DNA of 64,000 bases from Pseudomonas petrae (GTDB lineage: Bacteria; Pseudomonadota; Gammaproteobacteria; Pseudomonadales; Pseudomonadaceae): contig NZ_JAKJXE010000007.1 of assembly GCF_021728295.1 (NCBI RefSeq), positions 1 through 64,000 on the forward strand. Reading direction: 5' to 3'. A program made the translations under genes and the position numbers. Below, piece by piece: positions 8,434-18,185 of the stretch. Below the pieces are notes generated by a model, which had not been told where the DNA came from, made no database searches, and saw nothing but the letters and a program-made list of their open reading frames with translations. Within the stretch, counting starts at the first letter, position 1, and each line of letters opens with the position of its first letter.

Positions 8434-9789
8434 ATGCCCGCGATCCGTACCTGGTTGAAAAATCCCCTTGCCGTTTTCACGGCCAATGAGCTCGATGCTC
8501 GCGGCGGTCTGGTGGTCGAAGGCGGGGTTATCGTTGAGACGCTCCCGCTGGGGCAACAGCCTGCACAGCCTTGCGATCACGTGTTCGATGCACGCGAGCA
8601 TGTCTTGCTGCCCGGTCTGATCAACACACACCATCACTTCTATCAAACCCTCACCCGCGCCTGGGGTCCGGTGGTCAATCAGCCGTTGTTCCCCTGGCTG
8701 AAAACCCTGTATCCGGTGTGGGCGCGGCTAACGCCGGAAAAACTCGCACTGGCCAGCAAGGTCGCCCTGACCGAGTTGCTGCTGTCGGGCTGCACCACCG
8801 CCGCCGACCATCATTATCTGTTTCCGCAGGGGCTGGAAGACGCCATCGATGTCCAGGTGGAAAGCGTCCGCGAACTGGGTATGCGCGCGATGCTGACACG
8901 GGGTTCGATGACCCTGGGCGAGGCAGACGGAGGCCTGCCACCCCAACAGACCGTCCAGCAGGGCCAAGTGATTCTCGATGACAGCGTGCGGTTGATCGAG
9001 GCCTACCACGAGCGGGGTGACGGCGCGCAGATCCAGATTGCGTTGGCGCCGTGCTCGCCGTTTTCCGTGACAACCGAGATCATGGCTGAAAGCGCGGTCC
9101 TGGCGAAGAAGCACGACGTGCGCCTGCACACGCATCTGGCCGAAACCCTGGACGAAGAGGACTTCTGCCTGCAGCGCTTCGGCCTGCGCACGGTTGATTA
9201 CCTGGACAATGTCGGTTGGCTTGGCCCTCGTACCTGGCTGGCGCACGGTATTCATTTCAACAGCGAAGAGATCACTCGCCTCGGCCAGGCGGGCACCGGG
9301 GTCTGTCATTGCCCGAGTTCGAACATGCGCCTTGCGTCAGGCATCTGCCCCACGCTGGACCTGCTTGCCGCAGGCGCGCCGATCGGTCTGGGTGTCGACG
9401 GTTCTGCGTCAAATGACGCCTCGAACATGATGCTTGAAGCCAAGCAGTCGCTTTACCTGCAGCGCTTGCGTTACGGGGCGGAAAAGATCACACCGGAACT
9501 GGCATTAGGCTGGGCGACCAAGGGCTCGGCGCAATTGCTGGGCCGGCATGACATCGGCGAGTTGGCCGTGGGCAAACAGGCTGATCTGGCGCTGTTCAAG
9601 CTGGACGAGTTGCGCTTCTCCGGCAGTCATGATCCGCTCTCGGCGCTGTTGCTGTGCGGCGCTGATCGCGCAGACCGGGTGATGATCGGCGGCAAATGGC
9701 GGGTGACTGATGGGCAGATAGACGGGCTGGATCTGAAGGGGTTGATTGCAGACCATCGGCAGGCTGCTGCGGAATTGATCAGGGGCTGA
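8434..9789 (+). CDS. 8-oxoguanine deaminase (amidohydrolase superfamily)
   Basis: The 451-residue zinc amidohydrolase belongs to the TRZ/ATZ group, and its closest remembered relative is PA0142 of P. aeruginosa, shown to deaminate 8-oxoguanine to uric acid. Metal ligands are visible in order: NTHHHF (strand 1), HTHLAE, LAHGIHF and GVDGSASND (catalytic Asp). Length matches the family (about 450). GAGGAG lies nine bases before the ATG. It may clear oxidised guanine released by the GO repair system or taken up from outside, feeding uric acid catabolism. Neighbouring permease and adenine deaminase genes fit a nucleobase-salvage context. Databases often label such proteins hydroxydechloroatrazine ethylaminohydrolase, which is probably wrong here. 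Confidence 0.87.
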   Translation: MPAIRTWLKNPLAVFTANELDARGGLVVEGGVIVETLPLGQQPAQPCDHVFDAREHVLLPGLINTHHHFYQTLTRAWGPVVNQPLFPWLKTLYPVWARLTPEKLALASKVALTELLLSGCTTAADHHYLFPQGLEDAIDVQVESVRELGMRAMLTRGSMTLGEADGGLPPQQTVQQGQVILDDSVRLIEAYHERGDGAQIQIALAPCSPFSVTTEIMAESAVLAKKHDVRLHTHLAETLDEEDFCLQRFGLRTVDYLDNVGWLGPRTWLAHGIHFNSEEITRLGQAGTGVCHCPSSNMRLASGICPTLDLLAAGAPIGLGVDGSASNDASNMMLEAKQSLYLQRLRYGAEKITPELALGWATKGSAQLLGRHDIGELAVGKQADLALFKLDELRFSGSHDPLSALLLCGADRADRVMIGGKWRVTDGQIDGLDLKGLIADHRQAAAELIRG

Positions 9790-9800
9790 TGCGCTGTTAC

Positions 9801-9838
9801 AGCCGTGGGGAAGTGAAACTGCTGACTCCCCCACGGCT
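9801..9838. terminator. hairpin between convergent genes
   Basis: A 10-bp perfect stem, AGCCGTGGGG (9801-9810) and CCCCACGGCT (9829-9838), lies between the convergent deaminase and antiporter genes. There is no clear T-run on either side, so it may act as a two-way barrier or mRNA end rather than a classical terminator. Confidence 0.45.
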
Positions 9839-9858
9839 GGCTTCAAGCCGAACCTGGT

Positions 9859-10950
9859 CTATAACCCCATCAGAGACAGCATGATGAAGGTGGCAAACAG
9901 CACGAAATGCGTCATGCCTTCGATGGCATTGGTTTCGCCGTCGTTAAGGTTGATGGCGCAGACCAGCAAAGTGACGAAGATCATCACTGTTTGCACCGGT
10001 GTCATCGCCATCTGGAACGCTTGGCCGCTGTAAAGGGCCATGCCTTCCATGACCGGCACGGTCAGGATCACCGTCGACAGCGAAGCACCCAGGGCAATGT
10101 TGACCACTGACTGCATGCGATTGGCCAGCGCGGCTCGCAACGCGGTCAGGATCTCCGGCGCCGCCGAAATGGCCGCCACCAGAATCGCCGTCATCACCGG
10201 TGGAGCGCCGCTGCCTTCCAGACCCAGATCGACGGTTTTAGACATGACCTCGGCCAACGCGCCAATCACCACTACACCGAAAACCAGCGTGGCAATCGAG
10301 CGCGTCAAGTTGACTGGCTCGTGCGTTTCTTCCGCCTCACCCTTACGGCGCTTCTTGTCCGGGTAGCTGTAGCTGAAGAAGTAACTGTGCGGCCCAACCT
10401 GCATACGCAGGAACAGCGCATAAAGCAGGATCATCGCGCCGATGGTGAAGGCCGAATACAGCTTCCACTTCCCTTCCGGAATGAATTCCGGCACTACCAT
10501 CGACACCGCCATGGCAGTCAGAATCATCACGCTGTAAGACCGCGCGGAGTCATCGTTGTAAGACTGTTCACCGTGCTTGAGCCCGCCCATCAACGCGGCA
10601 AGACCCAGAATCCCGTTGATGTCGAGCATCACGGCCGAATAGATCGTGTCCCGCACCAGCGTGGGTGAAGGTTCATTGCTCATCATGATCGCCAGAATCA
10701 CAACCTCAACCAGCACCGCCGACAACGTCAGGATCATCGTGCCGTAGGGATCACCGACCTTTTCCGCCAGCAACTCGGCATGGTGAGCCACTCGCAACGA
10801 GGCGCAGATGATGAAGCCCACCAGGGCGATGCCCGCGATCAGCGCGACGGTATTGCCGTTGCTGAGCAATTGGTGTTCGTAGAAGTACGCGAAAAAGGTC
10901 GCAATGACCGCCAGTAGAAGAAACTTTTCCTGCTTGAGAATCGTGCCCAT
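9859..10950 (-). CDS. chaA: calcium:proton antiporter, ChaA/CaCA type
   Basis: The 363-residue inner-membrane protein has about eleven hydrophobic spans and the two inverted alpha-repeat motifs of the Ca2+/cation antiporter superfamily: GDPYGTMILTLSAVLVEVV near residue 85 and AAPEILTALRAALANR near residue 265. A charged cytoplasmic loop around residue 215 (PDKKRRKGEAEETHE) divides the halves. It exports Ca2+, and possibly Na+ or K+, in exchange for protons. It converges on the 8-oxoguanine deaminase gene and appears monocistronic. The length is close to E. coli ChaA (366). Ion preference is inferred from the family. Confidence 0.9.
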   Translation of the reverse strand: MGTILKQEKFLLLAVIATFFAYFYEHQLLSNGNTVALIAGIALVGFIICASLRVAHHAELLAEKVGDPYGTMILTLSAVLVEVVILAIMMSNEPSPTLVRDTIYSAVMLDINGILGLAALMGGLKHGEQSYNDDSARSYSVMILTAMAVSMVVPEFIPEGKWKLYSAFTIGAMILLYALFLRMQVGPHSYFFSYSYPDKKRRKGEAEETHEPVNLTRSIATLVFGVVVIGALAEVMSKTVDLGLEGSGAPPVMTAILVAAISAAPEILTALRAALANRMQSVVNIALGASLSTVILTVPVMEGMALYSGQAFQMAMTPVQTVMIFVTLLVCAINLNDGETNAIEGMTHFVLFATFIMLSLMGL

Positions 10951-11237
10951 CGCTGCCTTTTAGCCCTTTGCGACCCTGGCCGCACATCCATGAGGTGAAG
11001 TTTACTGAAGCGCTTGAGAGTGTTGATGTAAACAAAGGTTTCTAGACAGGTTAGCAGCGGGTCGCGACACATCGTCGCGCCGCCGCGTCAAATTGCCTTC
11101 ACCCTGACTGTGTTCGGAACATCCAGGCCCCGAGAAACGCCTGCGACTGCGGCTTCTCGTTGCGCGGACCTGCAGTGATGCGAGCCAATGTACTGGGTGA
11201 ACCGTCCGGTCAGGTTTTATTCAGCCCGCTCGCCTGA

Positions 11238-12233
<996 letters not shown>

Positions 12234-12255
12234 TCAGCCACGCCCCTTGAGCAGT

Positions 12256-12285
12256 AAAAGCGTGTGGACGTTCTGCTCCACACGC
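12256..12285 (-). terminator. intrinsic terminator of the ArsR-family gene
   Basis: The 9-bp perfect stem GCGTGTGGA (12260-12268)/TCCACACGC (12277-12285) with an 8-nt loop is followed on the minus strand by CTTTTACTGC. It lies between the convergent adenine deaminase and ArsR genes. A smaller CCCC-TTTC-GGGG hairpin is adjacent at 12292-12303. Confidence 0.55.
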
Positions 12286-12305
12286 CGCGCGCCCCTTTCG
12301 GGGGG

Positions 12306-12998
12306 TCACGCCGCCGAGGCGATCTTGCTGATTTCTCGTTGACCATTGGAAGAGACCTGCAACGTGGAAGCCTCTTCCGTCGTCCGCAGCCAACCCAGCT
12401 GCATAAACAACTGCAAAAGCCCCGCCCCCAACGCGCCGCCCAAGTGCGGCCTGCTTTCATGGCAGTCGACACAGGCACACACGGCCTCGCGTCGTCTGTG
12501 GGCCAGTGCGGGAATGAAAATCCCCCGTTCGGCAAAGCGGGAAATACCGACACTGGTAACTTCCAGCCGGTGTTCGGATTGTTCGATCCAGCCCGCGCCC
12601 AGCATCCTTAAATACAGCTCGGCACCCATCTCGCCGCCCAGATGATCCGCGCAAACACTGGCACGGCATAACGGCAGGGGCGGCAATGGTTGCGCCATGC
12701 TGCGGCTGATCAAATCCGCGCTGACCATCGATGCGCTGACCAGTGCCTGGACGGCGGTCCGGACTTCCGGAGCAGCTAGCCTGAAGTAGCGCTTGCGGGC
12801 GCGTACTTCGTGGCGCAGCAATCCGCCGGCAGCAAGACGCGCCAGGTGCGCACCGGCAGAAGAAGTGGAAAGACCCACCAGCGAAGCTACTTCATTGGCC
12901 GCCCGCGATGTTCCGTCCATCAATGCCCACACGATCGCGCTGCGTTTGGGGTCGGCGAGCAACGCAGCGATCTGGCTGATGCAAGGTACATATTCCAT
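12306..12998 (-). CDS. ArsR-family winged-helix regulator with Cys/His-rich C-terminal half
   Basis: The 230-residue protein starts with an ArsR-type winged helix (residues about 5-85, including LVGLSTSSAGAHLARLAAGG). The second half carries the blocks ASVCADHLGGEMG and CACVDCHESRPHLGGALG, the two conserved Cys/His blocks of a long-form ArsR subfamily that I recall as CYDHLAG and CLDWxxxRPHLAG. These residues could bind metal or sense thiols, but that is inference. No obvious target is adjacent: the next gene upstream on this strand is a Bcr/CflA exporter about 700 bp away. Ligand and regulon unknown. Confidence 0.82.
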   Translation of the reverse strand: MEYVPCISQIAALLADPKRSAIVWALMDGTSRAANEVASLVGLSTSSAGAHLARLAAGGLLRHEVRARKRYFRLAAPEVRTAVQALVSASMVSADLISRSMAQPLPPLPLCRASVCADHLGGEMGAELYLRMLGAGWIEQSEHRLEVTSVGISRFAERGIFIPALAHRRREAVCACVDCHESRPHLGGALGAGLLQLFMQLGWLRTTEEASTLQVSSNGQREISKIASAA

Positions 12999-13708
12999 GT
13001 CTTCACTCCCTGTTGAACATTATCTAAGCGGACCGGCGCCGGTGCGCAGATCGAGGCGTGCCATTGGCGCGGAGTCACGGGCGTAATCAGTTGAAAGCGC
13101 CGGACCGTTGCTGTGGTGAACCATCATGGGTGTATAAGGCGAAAACGGACCCTGATTTAAATCACCTCATACGAACTCTGATCGCTGGAACTTGCATGCA
13201 ATACAGACAGCTGTGCCCGAGCAATACAGTTAGAAAAATGAAAATTAAATCGGATCCATGACGGCGCTTAGTATAAGACCTGCAGCCGATCGGCGGATAA
13301 ACTTGTCCATTGCCTCGCCCTTTATTTGTGGGCCGTATTGGCAAATGTTCAGCACAATTCGGCTGCCCATTTACTGCGCAGATTCAGCCAGATAGCCGGA
13401 ACCCCTTAAACGACGGGCATTTGCGCGGACAATCGCAGCTCACGAATTCAGCGTCAGGGCGATTGCCTACACAGCAAACTCCTGATCCCTTCAAGAAAAT
13501 AATCTGCTCACGGGGCGTGTCAGAAGGGACTGCTCTCGATCAAGCACGAGACCCAGTTGCGAGTTTTTAATAGCTGTAAGAAGTTTCCAATTCCGAAGTA
13601 GTAAACAGCCGTATATAACCCGCTCTTTTTCAACAGGCTGAACATGCTTGTACAGGCTTGGGTTAAACCTGGCGAAAGTCGGCAACGCGTTAACGTTGCC
13701 GATGTCGG
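12999..13708. other. 710-bp gene-free, relatively AT-rich region
   Basis: I find no convincing gene. Short open frames at 13058-13261 and 13310-13570 lack ribosome-binding sites and recognisable motifs. The base composition between about 13130 and 13680 is clearly poorer in GC than the surrounding genes, which can mark an old insertion or an untranslated regulatory region. A palindromic hairpin at 13679-13702 closes the region next to the exporter gene. Confidence 0.5.
13679..13702 (-). terminator. hairpin at the end of the Bcr/CflA exporter gene
   Basis: TCGGCAACG (13679-13687) and CGTTGCCGA (13694-13702) form a perfect 9-bp stem with a CGTTAA loop, seven bases past the stop codon of the minus-strand exporter gene. 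The following minus-strand sequence (CTTTCGCC) has only a short T-run. Confidence 0.45.
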
Positions 13709-14917
13709 TTAGATACGAACATCCGCGTGGGGAATCAGCGCGTCTCGTTTCAATTGTGCTCGGCGGGTAACAACCGCAAGCGTCACAGCGAGTAGGCCGC
13801 ACAGTGTAATTACGGTCGCCATCGGCACGGCCGTTCCGTCATGCAGTACGCCAACCAGTGCCGCCGCGCCCGCAGCGACACTGAATTGCAAGCACCCCAG
13901 CAAAGCCGACGCGCTGCCTGCACGTTTGCCCTGTCCACTCATTGCGCACGCCGAAGCGTTGGGAATGATGCAGCCCAGGCTGGCGATGTAGATGAACAGC
14001 GGAATCAGCAGCGGCCACAGCTTTTCGGTGTGCAGGGAGGCGATGGTCAACAGCGCGAGGGCGGCAGCGAGATAGATCCAGACAGTCCGCGACAGCAGCC
14101 ACGCCGGACCATAGCGGCCAACGAGTCGGGCGTTCACCTGGGCGATGAGGATGAAGCCTGCAGCGTTGATGCCGAATAACCAGCCGTAGTGTTCCGCCGG
14201 GACGCCATAGAGCTTGATGAAAACGAAAGGCGAGCCTGCAATGTAGGAAAACATCCCGGCCATCGCGATGCCGCCGGTGAGCGCGTGGCCCAGGAAGATA
14301 CGGTCACCCAGCAGATTCCGGTACGACCCGAGCGCGCCCGAGAGCGGCAGTCGCGGATGGCCGGCCGGCATGCTTTCCGGCAAGCCCCTGAAAACCGCCA
14401 CCGCAGTGAGTGCGCTGAACACCGTCAAGGTCAGGAAGATGGCCTGCCAACCCACGACGTTGACCAGCAACCCGCCCAGCATCGGGGCAAGGATCGGTGC
14501 CAGGCCCATGACCAGCATCAATTGCGAGAACACCTTGGCCGAGTCGACCGGCGAGCATTTGTCGCTGACGATCGCCCGCGACAGCACCATGCCCGCACAT
14601 CCCCCCAACGCCTGTATGAAGCGGGCAGCAATCAGCCATTCAAGAGAAGGCGCCAAGGCGCACGCCAGCGATGCGAGGGTGAACAAGCCGACGCCAAATA
14701 ACAGCGGGATCCGGCGGCCGAAGCGATCGGCAATCGGGCCGTAGGCGAGTTGGCCGATGCTCAGGCCGAGGAAATAGGAGGCCAGGGTCAGTTGAACGTG
14801 TTTCTCGTCGGTGCCGAACGCCAAAGCGATGGCCGGGAAACCTGGCAGGTAAAAGTCGATGGCCAATGGGCCAAAGGCGCTGAGTGCGCCGAGGATCAGA
14901 ATCGTTCTGAGGTTCAT
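13709..14917 (-). CDS. Bcr/CflA-family multidrug efflux MFS transporter
   Basis: The start is the ATG at 14917 (402 residues); an ORF extension to 14959 adds an unlikely N terminus. The protein has twelve predicted membrane spans. Family signatures are FGPLAIDFYLPGFPAI in TM1, GQLAYGPIADRFGRRIPL in the TM2-TM3 loop and ALGGCAGMVLSRAIVSD in TM4-TM5, all typical of DHA1 Bcr/CflA drug:H+ antiporters. It probably exports drugs or small metabolites such as dipeptides or cysteine. It is monocistronic, on the minus strand, divergent from the lipoprotein gene at 15145. Substrate unknown. Confidence 0.9.
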   Translation of the reverse strand: MNLRTILILGALSAFGPLAIDFYLPGFPAIALAFGTDEKHVQLTLASYFLGLSIGQLAYGPIADRFGRRIPLLFGVGLFTLASLACALAPSLEWLIAARFIQALGGCAGMVLSRAIVSDKCSPVDSAKVFSQLMLVMGLAPILAPMLGGLLVNVVGWQAIFLTLTVFSALTAVAVFRGLPESMPAGHPRLPLSGALGSYRNLLGDRIFLGHALTGGIAMAGMFSYIAGSPFVFIKLYGVPAEHYGWLFGINAAGFILIAQVNARLVGRYGPAWLLSRTVWIYLAAALALLTIASLHTEKLWPLLIPLFIYIASLGCIIPNASACAMSGQGKRAGSASALLGCLQFSVAAGAAALVGVLHDGTAVPMATVITLCGLLAVTLAVVTRRAQLKRDALIPHADVRI

Positions 14918-15144
14918 TAATCTTCCTAAACGGTTTTGCGCAGCGCAACAGTTTAACAACCTTGAATCTAGGCGGCCGGCTCACAGGAAAATTACCAGAA
15001 GTTTTTTCGAGACGTCGTCGCTGGGCAAAAAAGGTGGAACTTATTGCGTGCGACCGAGCATCGGTTAATGGATTTCCTACAGCGTTTTTACCAATAACTC
15101 ACAGAAGCGCTTCTAAACTTTTCTCAAGCAGTGAGGAAATCAAA

Positions 15145-15504
15145 ATGAATGCGCGATGGGCTGTGCTGTGGTGCGTTGTAGTTGTCGCCGGATGTCAGTC
15201 TACCCACGACCAGTTATTGGCCGAAGGTTACCCACCGGCATTCGCTGACGGTTTTCAGGATGGCTGCGGGAGCGGGCGACAATCCATCGATGTCATCAAG
15301 GGACAATTCAAAAAGGACGTGCCGCGCTATTTGCGTGACACGCTGTATGCACAAGGCTGGTCGGACGGATTTCGTCAGTGCCAGGCCCAACTTGCCAATA
15401 GCAATGTTCAGGATCAGGGCCGCGACAGCATCTGGAACGATCGCGATCGCGACTGGGACCATCAGAGAACTCAGGACGCCGCCAAAGCCTACCGCTCTCA
15501 TTGA
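15145..15504 (+). CDS. small predicted lipoprotein
   Basis: I place the start at the ATG at 15145, which has GAGGAAAT just upstream, giving 119 residues; the longer open frame from 14962 is not needed. The N terminus (MNARWAVLWCVVVVAGC) is a lipoprotein signal with the lipidated Cys at residue 17. The mature part has two similar blocks, YPPAFADGFQDGCGSGR and GWSDGFRQCQAQ, each with a DGFxxC element, suggesting an internal duplication and a disulfide. The tail is rich in Asp and Arg. I do not recognise a characterised family. It precedes the Gre-like gene by 85 bp. Confidence 0.72.
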   Translation: MNARWAVLWCVVVVAGCQSTHDQLLAEGYPPAFADGFQDGCGSGRQSIDVIKGQFKKDVPRYLRDTLYAQGWSDGFRQCQAQLANSNVQDQGRDSIWNDRDRDWDHQRTQDAAKAYRSH

Positions 15505-15589
15505 ACGCCGGTCACGCCTGGATAGCGGGTGAAACTATCGGGGACCCATCATGGCCCAATGTGACTAAGCCATGAACAGGAGCCCCGCC

Positions 15590-16084
15590 ATGAGTCGCGC
15601 CTTCGTCAACGAAGACAACGCCGCCGCGCAAATCGACCCGCCAGTTGAACGGCAGATCAGCGCCCAGACCAATTACGTCACCCAGCGCGGCCTTGATCAA
15701 TTGCACGATCAGGTTGAGCAGCTGCAAGCGCAATACAGCGAACAGAACGCTCAAGGTGATGACGCTGACAAGCAGCGCATGGCAGAAATCGAACGTGACC
15801 TGCGTTATTTCAACCAGCGCCTGCAGAGCGCCCAAGTGGTCAGCAGCAACTCAGATGACAAGGTTCAGATTGGCAGTTGGGTGACCTTTGTAGACGAGGA
15901 CAGTGTCGAGCAGCGCGTGCAATTGGTCGGCGAGGATCAGGCTGATGCGGGCAGTCGGTTGATCAATTGGGCGTCACCGCTGGGCAAGGCCTTGGTCGGC
16001 GCCAAGGTCGGGGACGAAGTCACTTGGAGTCGACCGGTCGGCGATGCAGTCATCGAGGTCATACAAATTGAGGCCGGCGACTGA
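15590..16084 (+). CDS. GreA/GreB-family transcription factor, divergent
   Basis: AGGAG eight bases upstream selects the ATG at 15590 (164 residues) over the one at 15572. An N-terminal coiled-coil segment (about residues 27-85) is followed by a C-terminal FKBP-like Gre domain (about 90-162) with INWASPLGKALVGAKVGDEV, the counterpart of the SPxxxALxGxxxGD block in GreA. The tip acidic pair of GreA/GreB (GDxxE) may be represented by GDDAD, Asp57 and Asp60, so cleavage stimulation remains possible, though the coiled coil differs from canonical GreA. It converges on ettA across a shared terminator. Canonical greA and greB must lie elsewhere. Exact activity is uncertain. Confidence 0.8.
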   Translation: MSRAFVNEDNAAAQIDPPVERQISAQTNYVTQRGLDQLHDQVEQLQAQYSEQNAQGDDADKQRMAEIERDLRYFNQRLQSAQVVSSNSDDKVQIGSWVTFVDEDSVEQRVQLVGEDQADAGSRLINWASPLGKALVGAKVGDEVTWSRPVGDAVIEVIQIEAGD

Positions 16085-16112
16085 CTCATTCCCCTGACAA
16101 TCAACCAGACAC

Positions 16113-16143
16113 AAAAAACGGAGCCCGAAGGCTCCGTTTTTTG
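16113..16143. terminator. bidirectional intrinsic terminator
   Basis: AAAAAACGGAGCC, loop CGAA and GGCTCCGTTTTTT form a stem flanked by an A-run and a T-run, so it can terminate both the plus-strand Gre-like gene and the minus-strand ettA gene. Confidence 0.9.
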
Positions 16144-16158
16144 TGACACCAACCCGAA

Positions 16159-17823
16159 TCAGGCCAGTTTCTTGTGACGCACGCGGTGCGGCTGAGCGGC
16201 TGCGTCGCCGAGGCGTTTCTTGCGATCGGCTTCGTACTCGGTGTAGTTGCCTTCGAAGAACACGGCTTGCGAATCGTCTTCGTACGCGAGGATGTGAGTC
16301 GCAACGCGGTCAAGGAACCACCGATCGTGAGAGATCACAATGGCAGCGCCCGGGAAGTCCAGCAGGGCTTCTTCGAGGGAACGCAGGGTTTCAACGTCGA
16401 GGTCGTTTGACGGTTCGTCGAGCAGCAGGACGTTGCCACCCTCCTTCAACGTCAGCGCCAGGTGCAGACGACCGCGCTCACCGCCAGACAGGTCCTTCAC
16501 GAACTTCTGCTGATCGCCGCCCTTGAAGTTAAAACGGCCGACATAGGTGCGCGAGGGTATTTCGTAGTTGCCGATCTTGATCTGATCAGAGCCGTCGGAA
16601 ATCTGCGCGAACACGGTCTTGCTGCCGTCCAGGTCGTCGCGGCTCTGATCGACGCACGCCAGTTGCACGGTTTCGCCAACTTCAATGGAGCCGGAGTCAG
16701 GTTGTTCCTTGCCCATCAGCATGCGGAACAACGTCGACTTACCGGCACCGTTACCGCCGATCACGCCGACGATGGCGCCTTTAGGCATGGAGAACGACAG
16801 GTTGTCGATCAGCACGCGGTCGCCGTAGCCCTTGGTGACGTTCTTGAACTCGATGACCTTGTCGCCCAGACGCGGACCGGCGGGGATGTAGATCTCGTTG
16901 GTCTCGCTACGCTTCTGGAATTCCTGCGACTGAAGCTCTTCGAAGCGTTGCAGACGGGCCTTGGATTTCGACTGGCGCGCCTTGGCACCTTTACGGACCC
17001 ACTCAAGCTCTTCTTTCATGGCCTTTTCATGGGCCGATTGCTGCTTGGATTCGGCCGCCAGACGATCGGACTTGGCTTCAAGCCAGCCGGAATAGTTGCC
17101 TTCATACGGAATGCCCGCGCCGCGGTCGAGCTCCAGAATCCAGCCAGCGACGTTGTCGAGGAAGTACCGGTCGTGCGTGATCGCAACCACGGTGCCCGGG
17201 AAATCGTGCAGGAAATGCTCGAGCCAGGCGACGGAATCGGCGTCCAAGTGGTTGGTCGGTTCGTCGAGCAGCAGCATGTCGGGGGCGGACAGCAACAGGC
17301 GGCACAGGGCCACGCGGCGTTTCTCACCACCGGACAGGTGTTCGACCTTGGCGTCCCAGGCCGGCAGACGCAGCGCATCGGCGGCGACTTCCAGCTGGCG
17401 CTCCAGGTTGTGGCCATCGCTGGCCTGCAGGATTGACTCAAGTTTGGCCTGTTCGGCGGCCAGCTTGTCGAAATCGGCGTCCGGCTCGGCATAAGCGGCA
17501 TAGACTTCGTCCAGACGCGCTTGAGCGTTTTTGATCACGCTGACCGCTTCCTCGACCACTTCACGTACGGTCTTGGTCGGGTCGAGCTGCGGCTCTTGCG
17601 GCAGGTAGCCGATGTTCAGCTCAGGCATCGGGCGCGCTTCACCGTCAAACTCGGTGTCGACACCGGCCATGATTTTCAGCAGCGTGGATTTACCCGAACC
17701 GTTGAGGCCGAGTACGCCGATCTTGGCGCCGGGGAAAAACGAGAGGGAGATGTTTTTCAGGATTTCCCGCTTCGGCGGAACAACTTTGCTCAGCCGATGC
17801 ATGGTAAAGACGTATTGAGCCAT
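16159..17823 (-). CDS. ettA: energy-dependent translational throttle protein EttA (ABC-F)
   Basis: The 554-residue soluble ABC-F protein has two ATP-binding cassettes: Walker [13 protein letters not shown] and signature LSGGEKRR in the first, [12 protein letters not shown] and LSGGERGR in the second. Between them is the charged linker that contacts the ribosomal P/E site. The N terminus [18 protein letters not shown] and total length match E. coli EttA (555). EttA binds the E site and gates the first elongation steps according to the ATP/ADP ratio. No transmembrane domain is present, as expected. It is monocistronic, terminated by the hairpin shared with the convergent Gre-like gene. Confidence 0.97.
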   Translation of the reverse strand: MAQYVFTMHRLSKVVPPKREILKNISLSFFPGAKIGVLGLNGSGKSTLLKIMAGVDTEFDGEARPMPELNIGYLPQEPQLDPTKTVREVVEEAVSVIKNAQARLDEVYAAYAEPDADFDKLAAEQAKLESILQASDGHNLERQLEVAADALRLPAWDAKVEHLSGGEKRRVALCRLLLSAPDMLLLDEPTNHLDADSVAWLEHFLHDFPGTVVAITHDRYFLDNVAGWILELDRGAGIPYEGNYSGWLEAKSDRLAAESKQQSAHEKAMKEELEWVRKGAKARQSKSKARLQRFEELQSQEFQKRSETNEIYIPAGPRLGDKVIEFKNVTKGYGDRVLIDNLSFSMPKGAIVGVIGGNGAGKSTLFRMLMGKEQPDSGSIEVGETVQLACVDQSRDDLDGSKTVFAQISDGSDQIKIGNYEIPSRTYVGRFNFKGGDQQKFVKDLSGGERGRLHLALTLKEGGNVLLLDEPSNDLDVETLRSLEEALLDFPGAAIVISHDRWFLDRVATHILAYEDDSQAVFFEGNYTEYEADRKKRLGDAAAQPHRVRHKKLA

Positions 17824-18185
17824 GGAATGAAAACCTGGAATGGGACTGTGAATAAAGGCGCGAGCTTAGTGCTGCGTCGCAAAAAATGCGTTTATCTTCG
17901 CGCCGCAACTTGCCGTAGCGCGATTCCGGGCCTTGAATTGATCAGAGCCAGACCGGCGCGGCCGGGACAAACTTCCGAGGACCGGTATTAAAGCTGGAGC
18001 AATGCTTGCACGTCTTCTGAAACCTGCAAGCACGCCGTGCAGAACCGGCGCGTCGTGCGTGGCGCAAAGCTACCCGAATGCACGCAACAGGGCAAACCGT
18101 CCGGCCCATTAGCGCTGGCACTTAGCCACAGCTCGGTGGCATGCTAGCCGCCTTTTACGCACCGGGCTTATAGTGCGTTTCGCAC
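17824..18185. other. 362-bp divergent intergenic region between ettA and morA
   Basis: No gene is seen. The region must contain the promoters of both divergent genes, but I cannot assign clear -35/-10 pairs. A hairpin GTGCG-TTT-CGCAC (18173-18185) ends exactly at the morA start codon, where a Shine-Dalgarno sequence would be expected. Confidence 0.5.

Noticed and set aside
13058..13570. Small genes in the gap between the ArsR and exporter genes
   Set aside because: The short frames have no ribosome-binding site, no motif and unusual composition; nothing supports translation.
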